A DNA stretch of 64,000 nt from Augochlora pura. Its lineage: Eukaryota; Arthropoda; Insecta; Hymenoptera; Halictidae. The translations under genes were made by a program, and so were the position numbers. Location of the stretch: assembly GCF_028453695.1 (NCBI RefSeq), contig NC_135776.1:12780663-12844662 (forward strand), in the 5' to 3' direction. Positions within the stretch are counted from its first letter, which is position 1. The number at the start of each line of letters is the position of its first letter. The notes under the pieces were generated by a model. That model was not told the origin of the DNA, made no database searches, and was given only the letters and a program-made list of their open reading frames with translations. Shown in pieces: positions 1-10,400 of the stretch.

Positions 1-1386
1 TCTGTGTTTTGACTAGCGAATTTTCCTTTCCGGTGAGCAGTCGCCGCGACGCACCTACCGCTCCGAAATACTTTTTCAATCGCACGGTTTCACGAAATAC
101 CTTGGTTCTCGGCCACCAACCACCACTCGGAGCGAGAACCTTTTTCATAATTCAACATTTCTTCCGAGGGAACGTTTCGGGTGATTCTCGTGGGAAGCAG
201 CATTTCGCCATGGCGTTCCCCCGGCGAACCAGTCGGCGTGTCCGGTGGCGGATCGATGGCGGAGTTTGTTTTTTAATTAAAAATCTGCCAGCCCGGACCG
301 AAAGTACCGTCATCTCGCGTGACAAGTGCGCCGGGACGCGGAGCGTCTCTCGTCATTGCTATGCAAAACACGCGTTCGATTTTGTCTCGGAGGCAGCGTC
401 GCGACGGGAGACCCCCATAAATAAATATCTCGCGCGAAATGGCTGCGAATTGATGGAGTGCTTCGCGATTGGCAAAGAAAGAAACATCGCCGGCACGTCC
501 GAGAAAATCCTCCCCCCTCGTAGGTTCACCTTTGGGCATAAATTTCCGGGAATCTTCATCGCGGGTCTCGCTCCCCGCGAGTAATCTTTCTTACTTGGAA
601 TCGAGGGCCGTGTTCTGGGTATCGCGCGACGTATCCGATCACGGCGAATCGTTCTTACGCGACGTCAAGAGCCGTTTTTCGAACGACTCCGATTCGTTTT
701 TCGACGGCCACGCGCCGGTGACCCTCGTCGTCCAGCAGCCAGTCAAAACAATCACCACTTGGCACATCTGTGCCCCAAAACACTTGGCGCCCCATTCCGA
801 TCGCTTAATACAGTTCCTGAAAAAGCCACTCGACGAATCTGTGCGTCGACGTTGGCATGCGCAACGCGAACAATCTGTCAACGGCTGCGAATCGATTGCG
901 GTAACTTTGCGATTTGGATAAAACGTTAGATCGCGGAGGTCCAATTGTTATCCGAGACGAGTCAAGAGCAGAAAAGATAAAATCGCAATGCAATGTCACA
1001 ATGGCCGGGCGCGAATCGCGATTTACCGGAAACAATCGGGGCGCGGATCATCCGAATATTTCTATAATTGACGGCTCGTTAGTCGGCGGAACGAAAGGCA
1101 AGCCAATCGGCCATAAAATGTTTCCGATGCGGCGTTCCCATTCAATTTCGAGTTTAATCCGATAGTCGAAGACTATATAAACGAAACGATCCCGTCGCAA
1201 ATTTGATTGATTTTTATGTAAGCTCGCGCGCGCGTCCGTAAATCGGTTCCAATCGAAAAATATGAAATGAAATAACGGGCCCGGCCAGGTTTCGCGTAGA
1301 ACGCGATAGGGAAGAGGGTTCGGTTCCATCGGCTCTCTGCTTTCTGCTCGTTTCTTTTTTTTTCCACTTCGATTTGCGGTTCGAGG

Positions 1387-1430
1387 AGCGAGAAAAAAAG
1401 AAGGGGGAGAGACAGAGAGACAGAGAGAGG
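1387..1430 (+). repeat. Purine-rich GA tract
   Basis: A-rich then GACAGAGAGA-type purine tract. Confidence 0.85.
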
Positions 1431-2555
1431 GTTGGCCGCGAAACTCTATCCTAAATTGTTTTAGTTATCGCGGTGCCAGCCGTTTTTGCATATTCCGCGG
1501 CCGCTTAAAAGTATTAACGCCGGCTGCGCGTCCGAATCGCTGGGAATTCTCGCCCCGTTCTCGCATTCTCCCCTCGTTTGTGCAACTACGTACAAACTTA
1601 TCCATCATTTTCCCTTCGTTTTTTTTTTTTTCCCCGGCTCGGACAAACGCTAGCCGCGAAACGCATTTCGCGCGCGGAGGAGCTAATTCATTAGTGTGCA
1701 CAGGCCGTGCACGCGGTGATACGAAATTCGATGGGGCGCTGTACAGTGGACGAAATTCGTCCAAACGCGTTTCAGAATGAAAGGGTTTTAGGGCTAAACA
1801 ATGCGTCAGTAAACGCGTGTACAACGATTTATACAAACACGGTCTTATTTTGCATGGAAAAGTCGCCGGTAGAAATAATCTGCAGAAACTTTGGAACTAA
1901 AATACTCGAGAGTGGTCAATAATTTGTACGTTGTTTGCCACGCCAGGACCGCATTACCAATTTCCTCTCGTAATCAGGCGGCGTCCCGATTCTCTTAGAG
2001 CTCCAATTCCGCTAAAAGCACTCCGAGGCGGAAACAAAGGTGCGTGGAAGGTGCAGACAACTGGCGACCTTGAAACCAGCAAATCCTAGCCGACCGGCCA
2101 AAGTCTGGTTGCCATAGGGTTCGATTAACACTCGATGACCGCGTTGCGTCGGCGCAGCCAACCCGGATTAGCAATTACACCCGAATTTGCCGGCGAAGCC
2201 GAGCGTCTGCACGGTGTCCAGCTTTTTCGGTCCTTCGGGAAGCTTCGGTTTTAAGCGGACCGCCCTAGCCCACCGCGAATTAACCTCCATAATTAATGGA
2301 TGTAAAAGCAGGAATTCGATTTCGGAGCACTGTCCGACAGACGAAAGCTCGGCCCGACGTCTCGGACACGGATTTCGAGCCCCGTACAATGGATCGGGAT
2401 CGAATTAACGACGCCCAGAAGCCACAAAGCGCATGGAAAGGAGGCTGGGACGCGCGTTGATTCCGGAAACGAGTACCTCGGTCGCGTCTAATGGACGCGA
2501 CAAGGCCTTCCACATTAGCTAGAAACAATCGCATTGTTTTTCGCACAATGCGAGC

Positions 2556-2580
2556 GGCGCGGCGCGGCGCGGCGCGGCGA
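2556..2580 (+). repeat. (GGCGC)n pentamer array
   Basis: Five tandem units, the last ending GGCGA, run on into CGCGA-type degenerate copies. It is one of about a dozen pentanucleotide arrays in the window. Confidence 0.9.
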
Positions 2581-3397
2581 CGCGACGCCCGAGACGGAGA
2601 GTCTGCGGGATGCATTCTGCGGACCAGAACCGGGCCGCTCAAAAGCCCTGCGAAGAATATTCCGCACAGATGATTGCGACGACCAGACACCGTGAACACA
2701 ACCTTGAATGCGCTTCCGAGACTGTCTGGCTAACTCGCAGCTCTTCTCGTGGCTGCAACGCGCGCGGACCACTTTCAAAAGCACCGATTAGAATGGGGAT
2801 TTCTCGCATTCGCGCAGCGTCCTCCGATTCCCACAGTTTCGCACGTTGTTCACCTTTTAGGGAAGCTAAACGAAGCATGGATATTTCCAGCAAGCTGCAA
2901 CACCTTCAAAATCAGCGATTAAACTTGCCATCTTTTCGATCGAATAAGAAGACGATTCCATTATCAGACGGAATATATTCAAAGGGCGTTCGCAACTATG
3001 CGCGGAGCGACACGTAACCGCGTCGCGCTTCAACGGATGAGACTTTCACCCGATTGCAAATAAAACAGGCGCCGTTGCATTTTTCTTTGCAAGGAAAGTC
3101 ATTCTCGAGGAAAAATGTGCATGCCGGTCGAACAGTGGCGCACCTGAGCTCTCTCGACTTCTTCGATCCGCCTCCGGGAGCCGCGTCTCTGCGCGCGCTT
3201 GTCCAATATTCAAATTCAATTTTCTCCGGAACGATGTTGCCTATAAATAACTGTTATTCTAGCTTTCTCGGGCTGGCCCATAGACTTCCTCCCTGCGTTC
3301 AAATTGCGCTCACCTGTTTGCGAGCCCTGTGCTCCGAGAAAACTTGGTCGAGTCCCTTCGAACGACGACAATCGTCGATGTGACAAATCGAACGCTT

Positions 3398-3420
3398 GCT
3401 TTTCGCTTTTCGCTTTTCGC
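3398..3420 (+). repeat. (CTTTTCG)3 heptamer repeat
   Basis: Three tandem CTTTTCG units in a T-rich pocket. Confidence 0.8.
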
Positions 3421-5152
3421 GACACGAGGAATCAAAAAAGGTCTTCGAGCAGATTCCAGAGAGACAGGGTCCACGGCTTGCTACTAGAGAATCGATCGTC
3501 CCAATTAATCCGGCTGATCGTCACCGGCGACTCTCGGCGCGCGTCGCTTTGCTAATTGGCGCAACGTCCGAAGCGCAGCGTGGAATCGCTCTCGCCGAGG
3601 ACTCCGGAGACCTTGAGCGTTTTACTGAATGGCCGGAGCACCGCGGGCAATTTATAACCCGACGACCGATTTTGTTCGGGCCCTGTTCCTTCGCACGCAC
3701 ACAGACTGGCGGAATCCGCGCGGAGAGGCGCGCACGGACTCGTTCGGCTCGAGACCGCAACCGGACCGAAGCGGGCCTGGAACTGGAAGAACGGGATTGG
3801 TACTTACACGACCTTAATGCGGCCGAAACTCATTTCATTCAGCGATCCAGCCGGGGCACCACTCTCTGCCGCGGACGTCTGAGTAATGGCCCGGCCATAA
3901 CCTACAATTTTATACCCGGCATTTAATAGAGAGCCGGTGCAGAAGAAACGTAACGACCGAAGGACCTGGCGGGGGCCACCGGCTGCATTATCGTTGCATC
4001 GACGACTCGGTTTCAAAAAAATCACTCGATACCGATGGGATTTATACGGGAAGACACGGACGCCGGATGCTCGTAATGGCCGGCAACGTCCGACCGCGAA
4101 TTTTAGGGCAATTGCCACCTTTGGCGCAGCCAATTCCGTAATCGACCTTTCAAAGCAGATTTTTACTGCGGTCGTAACGCGCGTCCGTTCCTTTTGCTTT
4201 CTTTCTTGATAGATGTTATCCAAGAAACTGGTTCTAATTTTCGAAACGAACGATTCAATTTCACGCGAATTAGATTCATGAAACTGGGCTGAAATGGAGC
4301 TCGAAAACACCTGTCCGTGCGCTAATTATTAGCAAACCGGGATTGAAATTTTACGGAACGTTGCTTTCTGTATACGCGTTCGTTTCAAACAATAATTCGG
4401 CGAGGAATCACCGTTCGCCAGGCTGATTTAAAATTGCGCGTGTCTTTGTCGAGCTGTTCGGCCGCGTCTACTCGCATTGTGTTCGAATTCGCGGGTACCT
4501 TTTGTTCCGCGATTACCGAAAAGCCCGTGTATCGGGCTGGTCTGGGATCGGCACGAAATAGAGCCGAAAGGCTCATTAATCGCTCGCGCGAGAGCCGCCT
4601 CGCAGCGAAACGCTTTCACCGAACCTTGCGATTCTAATTTCGACGCCATTGTCTGCCGCTTTATGTCTGCACAATCGTGCGGTAAACGCGAGATTACTTC
4701 CGAAACGTGAAATATCGCGGCTCACCTGTTGCGCGAGCGGGACAAGATTTTATTTCAAACGCGCCGACAACTGTTGTTTAATGATCCTCTGGCCGATGAA
4801 CGCGTGGAAATTCCCGATTACTCGATCGATTTCTCGCTGCGGAATAATTGTACGCGATATCCGAGGTGCGTGTACAGCTCCGTGCTTTTTAATCATCGAC
4901 CGTCTCGCAGCGAACCCGCGCCGAGTCGCGTCGTTCCTCTCGATTTTGAAACGTTGCTCTGGACGAGCCGACACATCGGCCGGCTGCTTCTGCGACCGCT
5001 AAACGGTCATCAATTCCCGAACCAACGATTAAAGTCGCCGGGGAAGTCGACCCGAGTCAGATTTTATGACGTCGGTTCGGTGATTAGCATCAAACGCACG
5101 CTAACTGCTTATACTTTGGAGCAATATCTCATCCGAAAATAATAGAATACGG

Positions 5153-5174
5153 TTTCGACCGCGCGCGGTCGAAA
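5153..5174. repeat. Perfect 22-bp palindrome
   Basis: The half-site TTTCGACCGCG is followed directly by its reverse complement with no spacer, giving a perfect two-fold symmetric site. It lies 40 bp upstream of a GA array. Symmetric sites of this length are typical of dimeric DNA-binding proteins, but no specific factor is recognised. Confidence 0.8.
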
Positions 5175-5212
5175 AAAGCTCTGTAACCAAAGAGAGGAGA
5201 GACACTGAGAGC

Positions 5213-5214
5213 GC

Positions 5215-5247
<33 letters not shown>
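5213..5247 (+). repeat. (GA)n microsatellite
   Basis: A nearly pure GA array opens with GCGC and ends in AAGAGAGGGGG. It is a potential GAGA-factor type site. It explains the Ser/Leu-rich open frame on the opposite strand. Confidence 0.95.
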
Positions 5248-5283
5248 GGGGTGGGGAGAAGACTGAGATGATCTAATTATCGG

Positions 5284-5409
5284 GTTAATTTGAAATGTCA
5301 CCCCGGAGCGGCTGTTAATAATTGACAGTGTTAATTCTGTTAGCCTGTACAGATATCCAGCCGTATTGATTGGTGAGCATTAGCCGCTGTGTTAACTGTT
5401 TCTGTTAAT
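5284..5409. promoter_or_regulatory. Cluster of five GTTAAY words, candidate enhancer
   Basis: GTTAAT occurs at 5284, 5314, 5330 and 5404 and GTTAAC at 5391, all on the same strand within 126 bp. The segment 5314-5326 (GTTAATAATTGAC) is one base away from the HNF1-type consensus GTTAATNATTAAC. TGACAG (homothorax/TGIF-type) is at 5323-5328, and TGATTGG, containing an inverted CCAAT, is at 5367-5373. Flanking DNA is GC-rich, so the AT-core words stand out. Function is inferred from word density only. Confidence 0.35.
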
Positions 5410-6245
5410 TAGCACAGTGGCACTCTGATTCACCGAGCTTCGATTGTGCTCCCAGTTTCAATTACCCGATGTTACAAGGCGTTGCCGGCGATGATCGATC
5501 GGATCGCAGTCGAGCATATGCTGTTTGATTGAAATGATTTTTTCTAATTAGATCGCTGCTCGGTCCTTCGAATGCCGATCGAGGATTACTCGTGTTTCGG
5601 ACGAGAAAAGCGTGGCTTTTCGTCGTCTTGGATTATTCAAAGCCGATAGTAGAATCCGAGGGAATCTGGTTCCGGAGATTCCCGGGAATTCCGCGAGCCT
5701 GCAAATTGGGAGATAATACCGACGGTCAAATTTGCACGGCTACAATAACACTTTCAAGCTCGCGAGATTCCGCCGTTTTCACCCGCAGCGTTGACGCGCC
5801 GGTTAAGATTTGTATTTTCACATTAGCCGTGCCGTTATCCCGAGGATTCGTCCGAAACGCGCCATTAGGGGAGGACGATCCCGTGGCACGGGAGCAGTCT
5901 GGTCCCTCGTTTGGCCTCGTTAAAGATTTCTCAGCCAACGCTCCATTCTCGCCGCTACAAAACAGAATCCCGTTTCTACTCTTCTCCGCGGCTTTGGAGT
6001 CGCTCGTTCGGCGTTCTTACAACTTGTCGGACCTGTTGATTGCAAAAATGCTGCTAGCCATCGGCCTTTTACAGGCTCGACTTCTCAATCTTCGACAAAG
6101 TGCCCAACGAAGTGGCATCCTCGAGTGCACGGAACGTCTTTGGAGTCAGCCGAACGCGCCTTCGAATCGGCAACATCGATAACGTGGCTTCGAACAGAAT
6201 GTTGAACAAAGTTCGCTGAAAACCGAGGTTGTCGGTTCTTCATCG

Positions 6246-6265
6246 AATCGAAACGAAACGAAACG
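6246..6265 (+). repeat. (AATCG/AAACG)n pentamer array
   Basis: Four units of period five (AATCG then AAACG repeated) form a short array. Confidence 0.8.
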
Positions 6266-8187
6266 ATGTTCTCGCGCAGAGAAACGAAGGGGCCGGACGC
6301 GTAAACCCGACGCTATTTCCGGTTCTCCCTAATATTTCACGCGGCCGGACAGACAACACGCGTTCCTCGTTAAAAATTCTCCGCGTACCCGACCGTCTTC
6401 GGGGGACGCGACGAAGATTCGCACCTGTTCACCGGAGCGGCGGACGTTTATTTTTCGGGAACCGACGGACGACGACGTGTTCCATGGAAAGAAAACGCAG
6501 AGGACGAGTACTGCTCCTGTCGCGTGTACGGAGACCGGCTGGGAGGAAGGCCGAGAGAATAGCGTACAATATAACTACCGGCACCTGCCGCATAAGTGCT
6601 GCACCGCATACGTTATGAGGGACTGCGGCTCCGCATGCACCACCCGCGACGTCTCCCGTTCTGGACTCGACTTTCTAAATACTAATCGCCGGTGGACGTC
6701 GATTTTCCACCGTTTTTCGATACGGAGGAAACGCGCGTAAAACGATCGTCGTCCGCGTCGACGATCTCCGCGTACGATACGAGGCCTCATTGGACAGCTA
6801 TAAATTCGGATATCGGATATTCTCCTGCAGCATAACCGTTCTTCGAGGTGAAAGATTGGGTGGTTGAACAATTGCAGAGATTTATCCGGAGCTCTGATTT
6901 AGGAGCCCGCAAAAATTTGTTTGCCCGAGACTGTCGCAGCCACATGGAGCCGCGACGCGTTCGAATCGGAATGTCTCGCGAGGCGAACAAGTTCGAAGGG
7001 AAAGTAGCTCGCGACAAATTTATCGGCTCGGTCGAAGGGAACGGATTCCAACGGAATAAGCGATCGTCGAAACTGATCTATCGTAATCACGGGAGACAAA
7101 GGGAGGTCGTCGAATGACGAACGGGCCGAGATTCCTCGTCTCGGTTTCTCTCCTCGTTTATCTTTATCGCGGCTGCCATGTTTCAATAGCGAGCCCGCGT
7201 ATTTCACTTTTATCTGGCCTCCTCCCTCGCGCGAGCCGAGCGCGACCGTACCGGGGCTTCCGCCGTGAAATATGAATTTGTTTTTGAAGACGGAGGCCTC
7301 TTTTCTGGCTTCCCACCGCACCTATCGCGCCGTTTCAAGGATTCCTCCGGGTCGTTCAACGCCGACGAGCGTTAATCGCCGTTGCCTGCGTCCGCCCAGT
7401 TTCCTCGAACGAGCTCCGGGTATTTTTCCACGTCGCTTCGAGCTCGCGCGAACCTTACTTCACCGCCTGACACACGCGGAAACATGAGGTAGGTGTTTTC
7501 GCCGGGAATTATCTTGCTCGGAAACGCGATGCGGCACCTGGCGCGGTGGGTTTCGGTCAGCTGCATCCGGAAACGAAATTTTCGAAACTTTCCGGTTTTG
7601 ATCCAAGAAATTTTTACTCGCTTTTCTCCAGAAAATTCCCCGTTGCTTCGTCGGATGGTTCCCATCGATTCACCGTGCACTGTAAAACTAAGCTACAGGC
7701 TCAATTGAAACAGTAGAACGCGCGCGCGGTCCTCTCACTGCGTACCAAAGTCCACCGCTCTCTGTCCAACCTGTCCCATCAAATTCCGATTCTTCAAAAA
7801 TCCCCTCCAAAATCATAATCCCACTGCCTAGCAACCCCAACACCGATGACCCGTCGCTCCGCGACTACTACTGTCCGGGGGCTAAATATTGATCCGGATC
7901 CATACTTCTGTCCAACAAAAGCCAGCCAACACGGGAATCCCATTTACCGGTAAGACAGCGGGCAGGGGCTGGCGAGGAGGGTGGCGTCGTTTCGAAGACG
8001 GCCGCGGTAAACAAATGCGAACCCCATCCTCTGAAAACATCGGGGGTCTATTTCTCGAATCCCGTCTAAACGAGCTGGAAAGGGTGGCCGGGCTCGAACG
8101 GTCCGGTTCTCGGACCAGTCTCTACGCGTGTCCGGCATGTATACGTAAACCCGGAGGGAGACTGAGAGGGATATCTGGAGAGGCAGA

Positions 8188-8229
8188 CGGGAGTGAGGGA
8201 GAGTGAGGGAGAGAGAGAAAGAGAGAGTG
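8188..8229 (+). repeat. GA-rich tract with GAGTGAGG units
   Basis: Two GGGAGAGTGA-like units run into a GA array. Confidence 0.9.
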
Positions 8230-8462
8230 GCGGAGAGGTGTAGGAAGGCTAGACAATGGACGAGTCCGTGGTGTGCACACGCGTGCAACTGTCTAAACAC
8301 GGGCACGAGCGTAATATACGCGGCATCGCGTTATCCCCGCGCGTCTGTCCATTATTGCGATAGCAGGCTGCGTCAATATTGGCCCAAAGGGTTTCACCGT
8401 GATTGTCTTCGGCGCACGCACACCATCTTCCCGCCGCGCCGCGTGTTCCCGGACATTTCCTC

Positions 8463-8481
8463 GGGCCGGGCCGGGCCGGGG
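8463..8481 (+). repeat. (GGGCC)n pentamer array
   Basis: About four units of GGGCC form a G/C-only stretch of period five. Confidence 0.85.
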
Positions 8482-10012
8482 CGATTTCCCGATTGCACGA
8501 CCCCGTCGATATCCCGCCAAACGGTTGGCACCTGTTTCGCAGGATCCCCCCCTCTGTCTCTTCGTTCCTCTCTGTCCCTGTTCGAGGAACAGATATACGA
8601 ATCACTGATTAGCAGTCGGGGGATCATCGTTTCGCGGATGCCCGACAATGGCCACGGCTCGATGGCGCGAGCAAACCCGATGCCACTTGCGTTAATGCGT
8701 CGTCGTGGTCCCGACCTCCGTGCGCGCGATAACCGATGCTGTTGCGATATCGCAGATGCGTCCCTAATTGACCGCGAGGCTGGACATTGATAGAGGTGTC
8801 CCTGGGAAACCAGGCATCTCCGATTGCTTCGGTCAAGTAACGCGCGCGTATTGCTTCCTCTTCCTCCGTGGTTTCTTTAACGTCGCATCGTCGCTGAAAA
8901 TGATCGCCGCGTCTCTCTCATAGCCAAGTGATCTTCAAGTTGGACCAAGCAACATGTAATATTTCATGCTCGAATCGAGGCATACGCCAATACCGAAACG
9001 ATTCCGAAACGTTGTGTGAAAATAGCACTCGGAATTGAAGAGACCGTGGGATTTTCATTGTTTTTTTCCCAGTTCCCAAAATGAATTTCAAAGGTACCCG
9101 ATATATCGAGCTTGGAAAGTTTCGCGAGAAAGTATGTTCGTTCCTTCGGATAGGAGGACGCGACGGGCTGACGCGGGTGATTCAATTTCGTATAGGCGAT
9201 GATTTATTTTCGTCTTCCAGGGATTCATCTTCCGGAAGCCCGTTGTATTTTACAACGTCATCTTCCATTAGCGGGGCAATTTGCAGCCGCTTCTGCTCCT
9301 GGGATTAGACCGGTCGAATCTAATCGCGCGTCGACCACATCAATCACTCGCCGCGCGATTTACAAATCTGTGTCGTCGAAAGAGCTGTGCGTCGACAATC
9401 GTCGACGGAGGCAGCAAAATATTCATCGATAATTAACGGGAAATTCCAACGCATATGCTAGAAAATTACGCGCATTCCGCTCGTTTGTACGCGTAATAGG
9501 ATCAAATGGAATTTCCATCGGTCTCGTAATTCGTAGGATAAAGACGAACCGATGAACGTTTCTTCCGTTTTGCTCGCAATTGCTCCGCGGCGTTTCAGAT
9601 ATCCCGTGAAAAACTGCAATGTTAGGATGACTTGCGCGAACTAATTTCTCGAGTGGAATTTCGCTAGGGCTTCGAGCGCGTCCCGAACTAGATGTTTCCC
9701 GTAGAAGCCGTACCTCGGGAACCTAGAAACCCACATTCGACGAAACATATTTCTCGGCGGAAAAATTTCCTCGCGAATTCGTAATTAAATCAGAAACTCG
9801 TGCCGGGATCGGGAGAGAGGTAGCTTAAAGAGCCGGTGGAATCCGAAGAACGCGAAAATACGAAATACACCGGTGTCTGGCCAAGACCGATGAAGAGTTC
9901 CGTCGACTTCGCGAAACGGGAACTTTACACTTGCCCGTTCCTTGAACGGCGCATACTTTCCCGGCCGCTTTTCACCGAAGGGGTCCGAGCAACTTTACGA
10001 CGGCGTTGTTTT

Positions 10013-10158
10013 AATTAGCTGCAGGCACAATTAGTTCGGTTTAATTCGCCGGCGTTTCGCAGCTTCCAGACGCGCGCCCTCTTAATTGGAGAGCGGCGAA
10101 TAATTGCCCCCCACCCGCTCCCGTAAGCCGGTCGATCGATTCCCTCCCGATCTAATTA
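10013..10158. promoter_or_regulatory. Homeodomain-word cluster, candidate enhancer
   Basis: About six TAAT/ATTA core words (TTAATTAG, CAATTAG, TTTAATTC, CTTAATTGG, ATAATTG, CTAATTAATC) occur in 150 bp of otherwise GC-rich DNA. This fits homeodomain binding sites in a developmental-gene intron. No orthologous alignment is available here, so the call is tentative. Confidence 0.3.
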
Positions 10159-10346
10159 ATCGACCGTCCGCCACGTTTTTGATTTCGTTCGGACGCTTCT
10201 TTAGACGGGATAAACCGAATTCAGCTCGACGAAGTCGAGCTGCCGAGCGCAGAGCATCGTTCCCTCGTCCGTACCCGGCGAGAAATAATTAAGGGAGAGA
10301 CGGCACCGATATCGAAGTCTATTAATTGATCGGAGACTCGAGGCTC

Positions 10347-10400
10347 CGTTCCCGTCCCCGTCCCCGTCCCCGTCCCCGTCCCCGTCCCCGTTCCCGTTCC
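10347..10400 (-). repeat. (TCCCCG)n hexamer array, G-quadruplex motif on the minus strand
   Basis: Six perfect TCCCCG units (10355-10390) are flanked by degenerate TCCCGT/TTCCCG copies. The minus strand therefore carries six GGGG tracts with two-base loops, a very favourable G-quadruplex pattern. Read as protein on that strand it gives a Gly-Asp repeat, which explains the open frame there; I do not treat it as coding. Confidence 0.9.

Larger units (their letters stand above)
1..5152. other. Non-coding stretch, no gene recognised
   Basis: CpG-rich DNA. The longest open frames (191 codons at 9-584 +, 176 at 3396-3926 +, 168 at 3804-4310 -) overlap unrelated frames on the other strand. They have no recognisable domain and no convincing acceptor/donor boundaries, so I read them as chance. 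A T13 run lies at 1619-1631. No tRNA B-box with a matching A-box is seen. Confidence 0.7.
5410..10012. other. Non-coding stretch, no gene recognised
   Basis: Open frames of 196 codons (5592-6182 +) and 195 codons (8203-8790 +) show no domain and contain low-complexity segments. An acceptor-like TTTTCGTCTTCCAG ends at 9220, but the sequence after it has no supported exon. Otherwise only the short repeats listed separately are seen. Confidence 0.65.

Noticed and set aside
5592..6182. 196-codon + strand open frame
   Set aside because: No homology recognised, no splice signals, codon choice not distinct from the surroundings.
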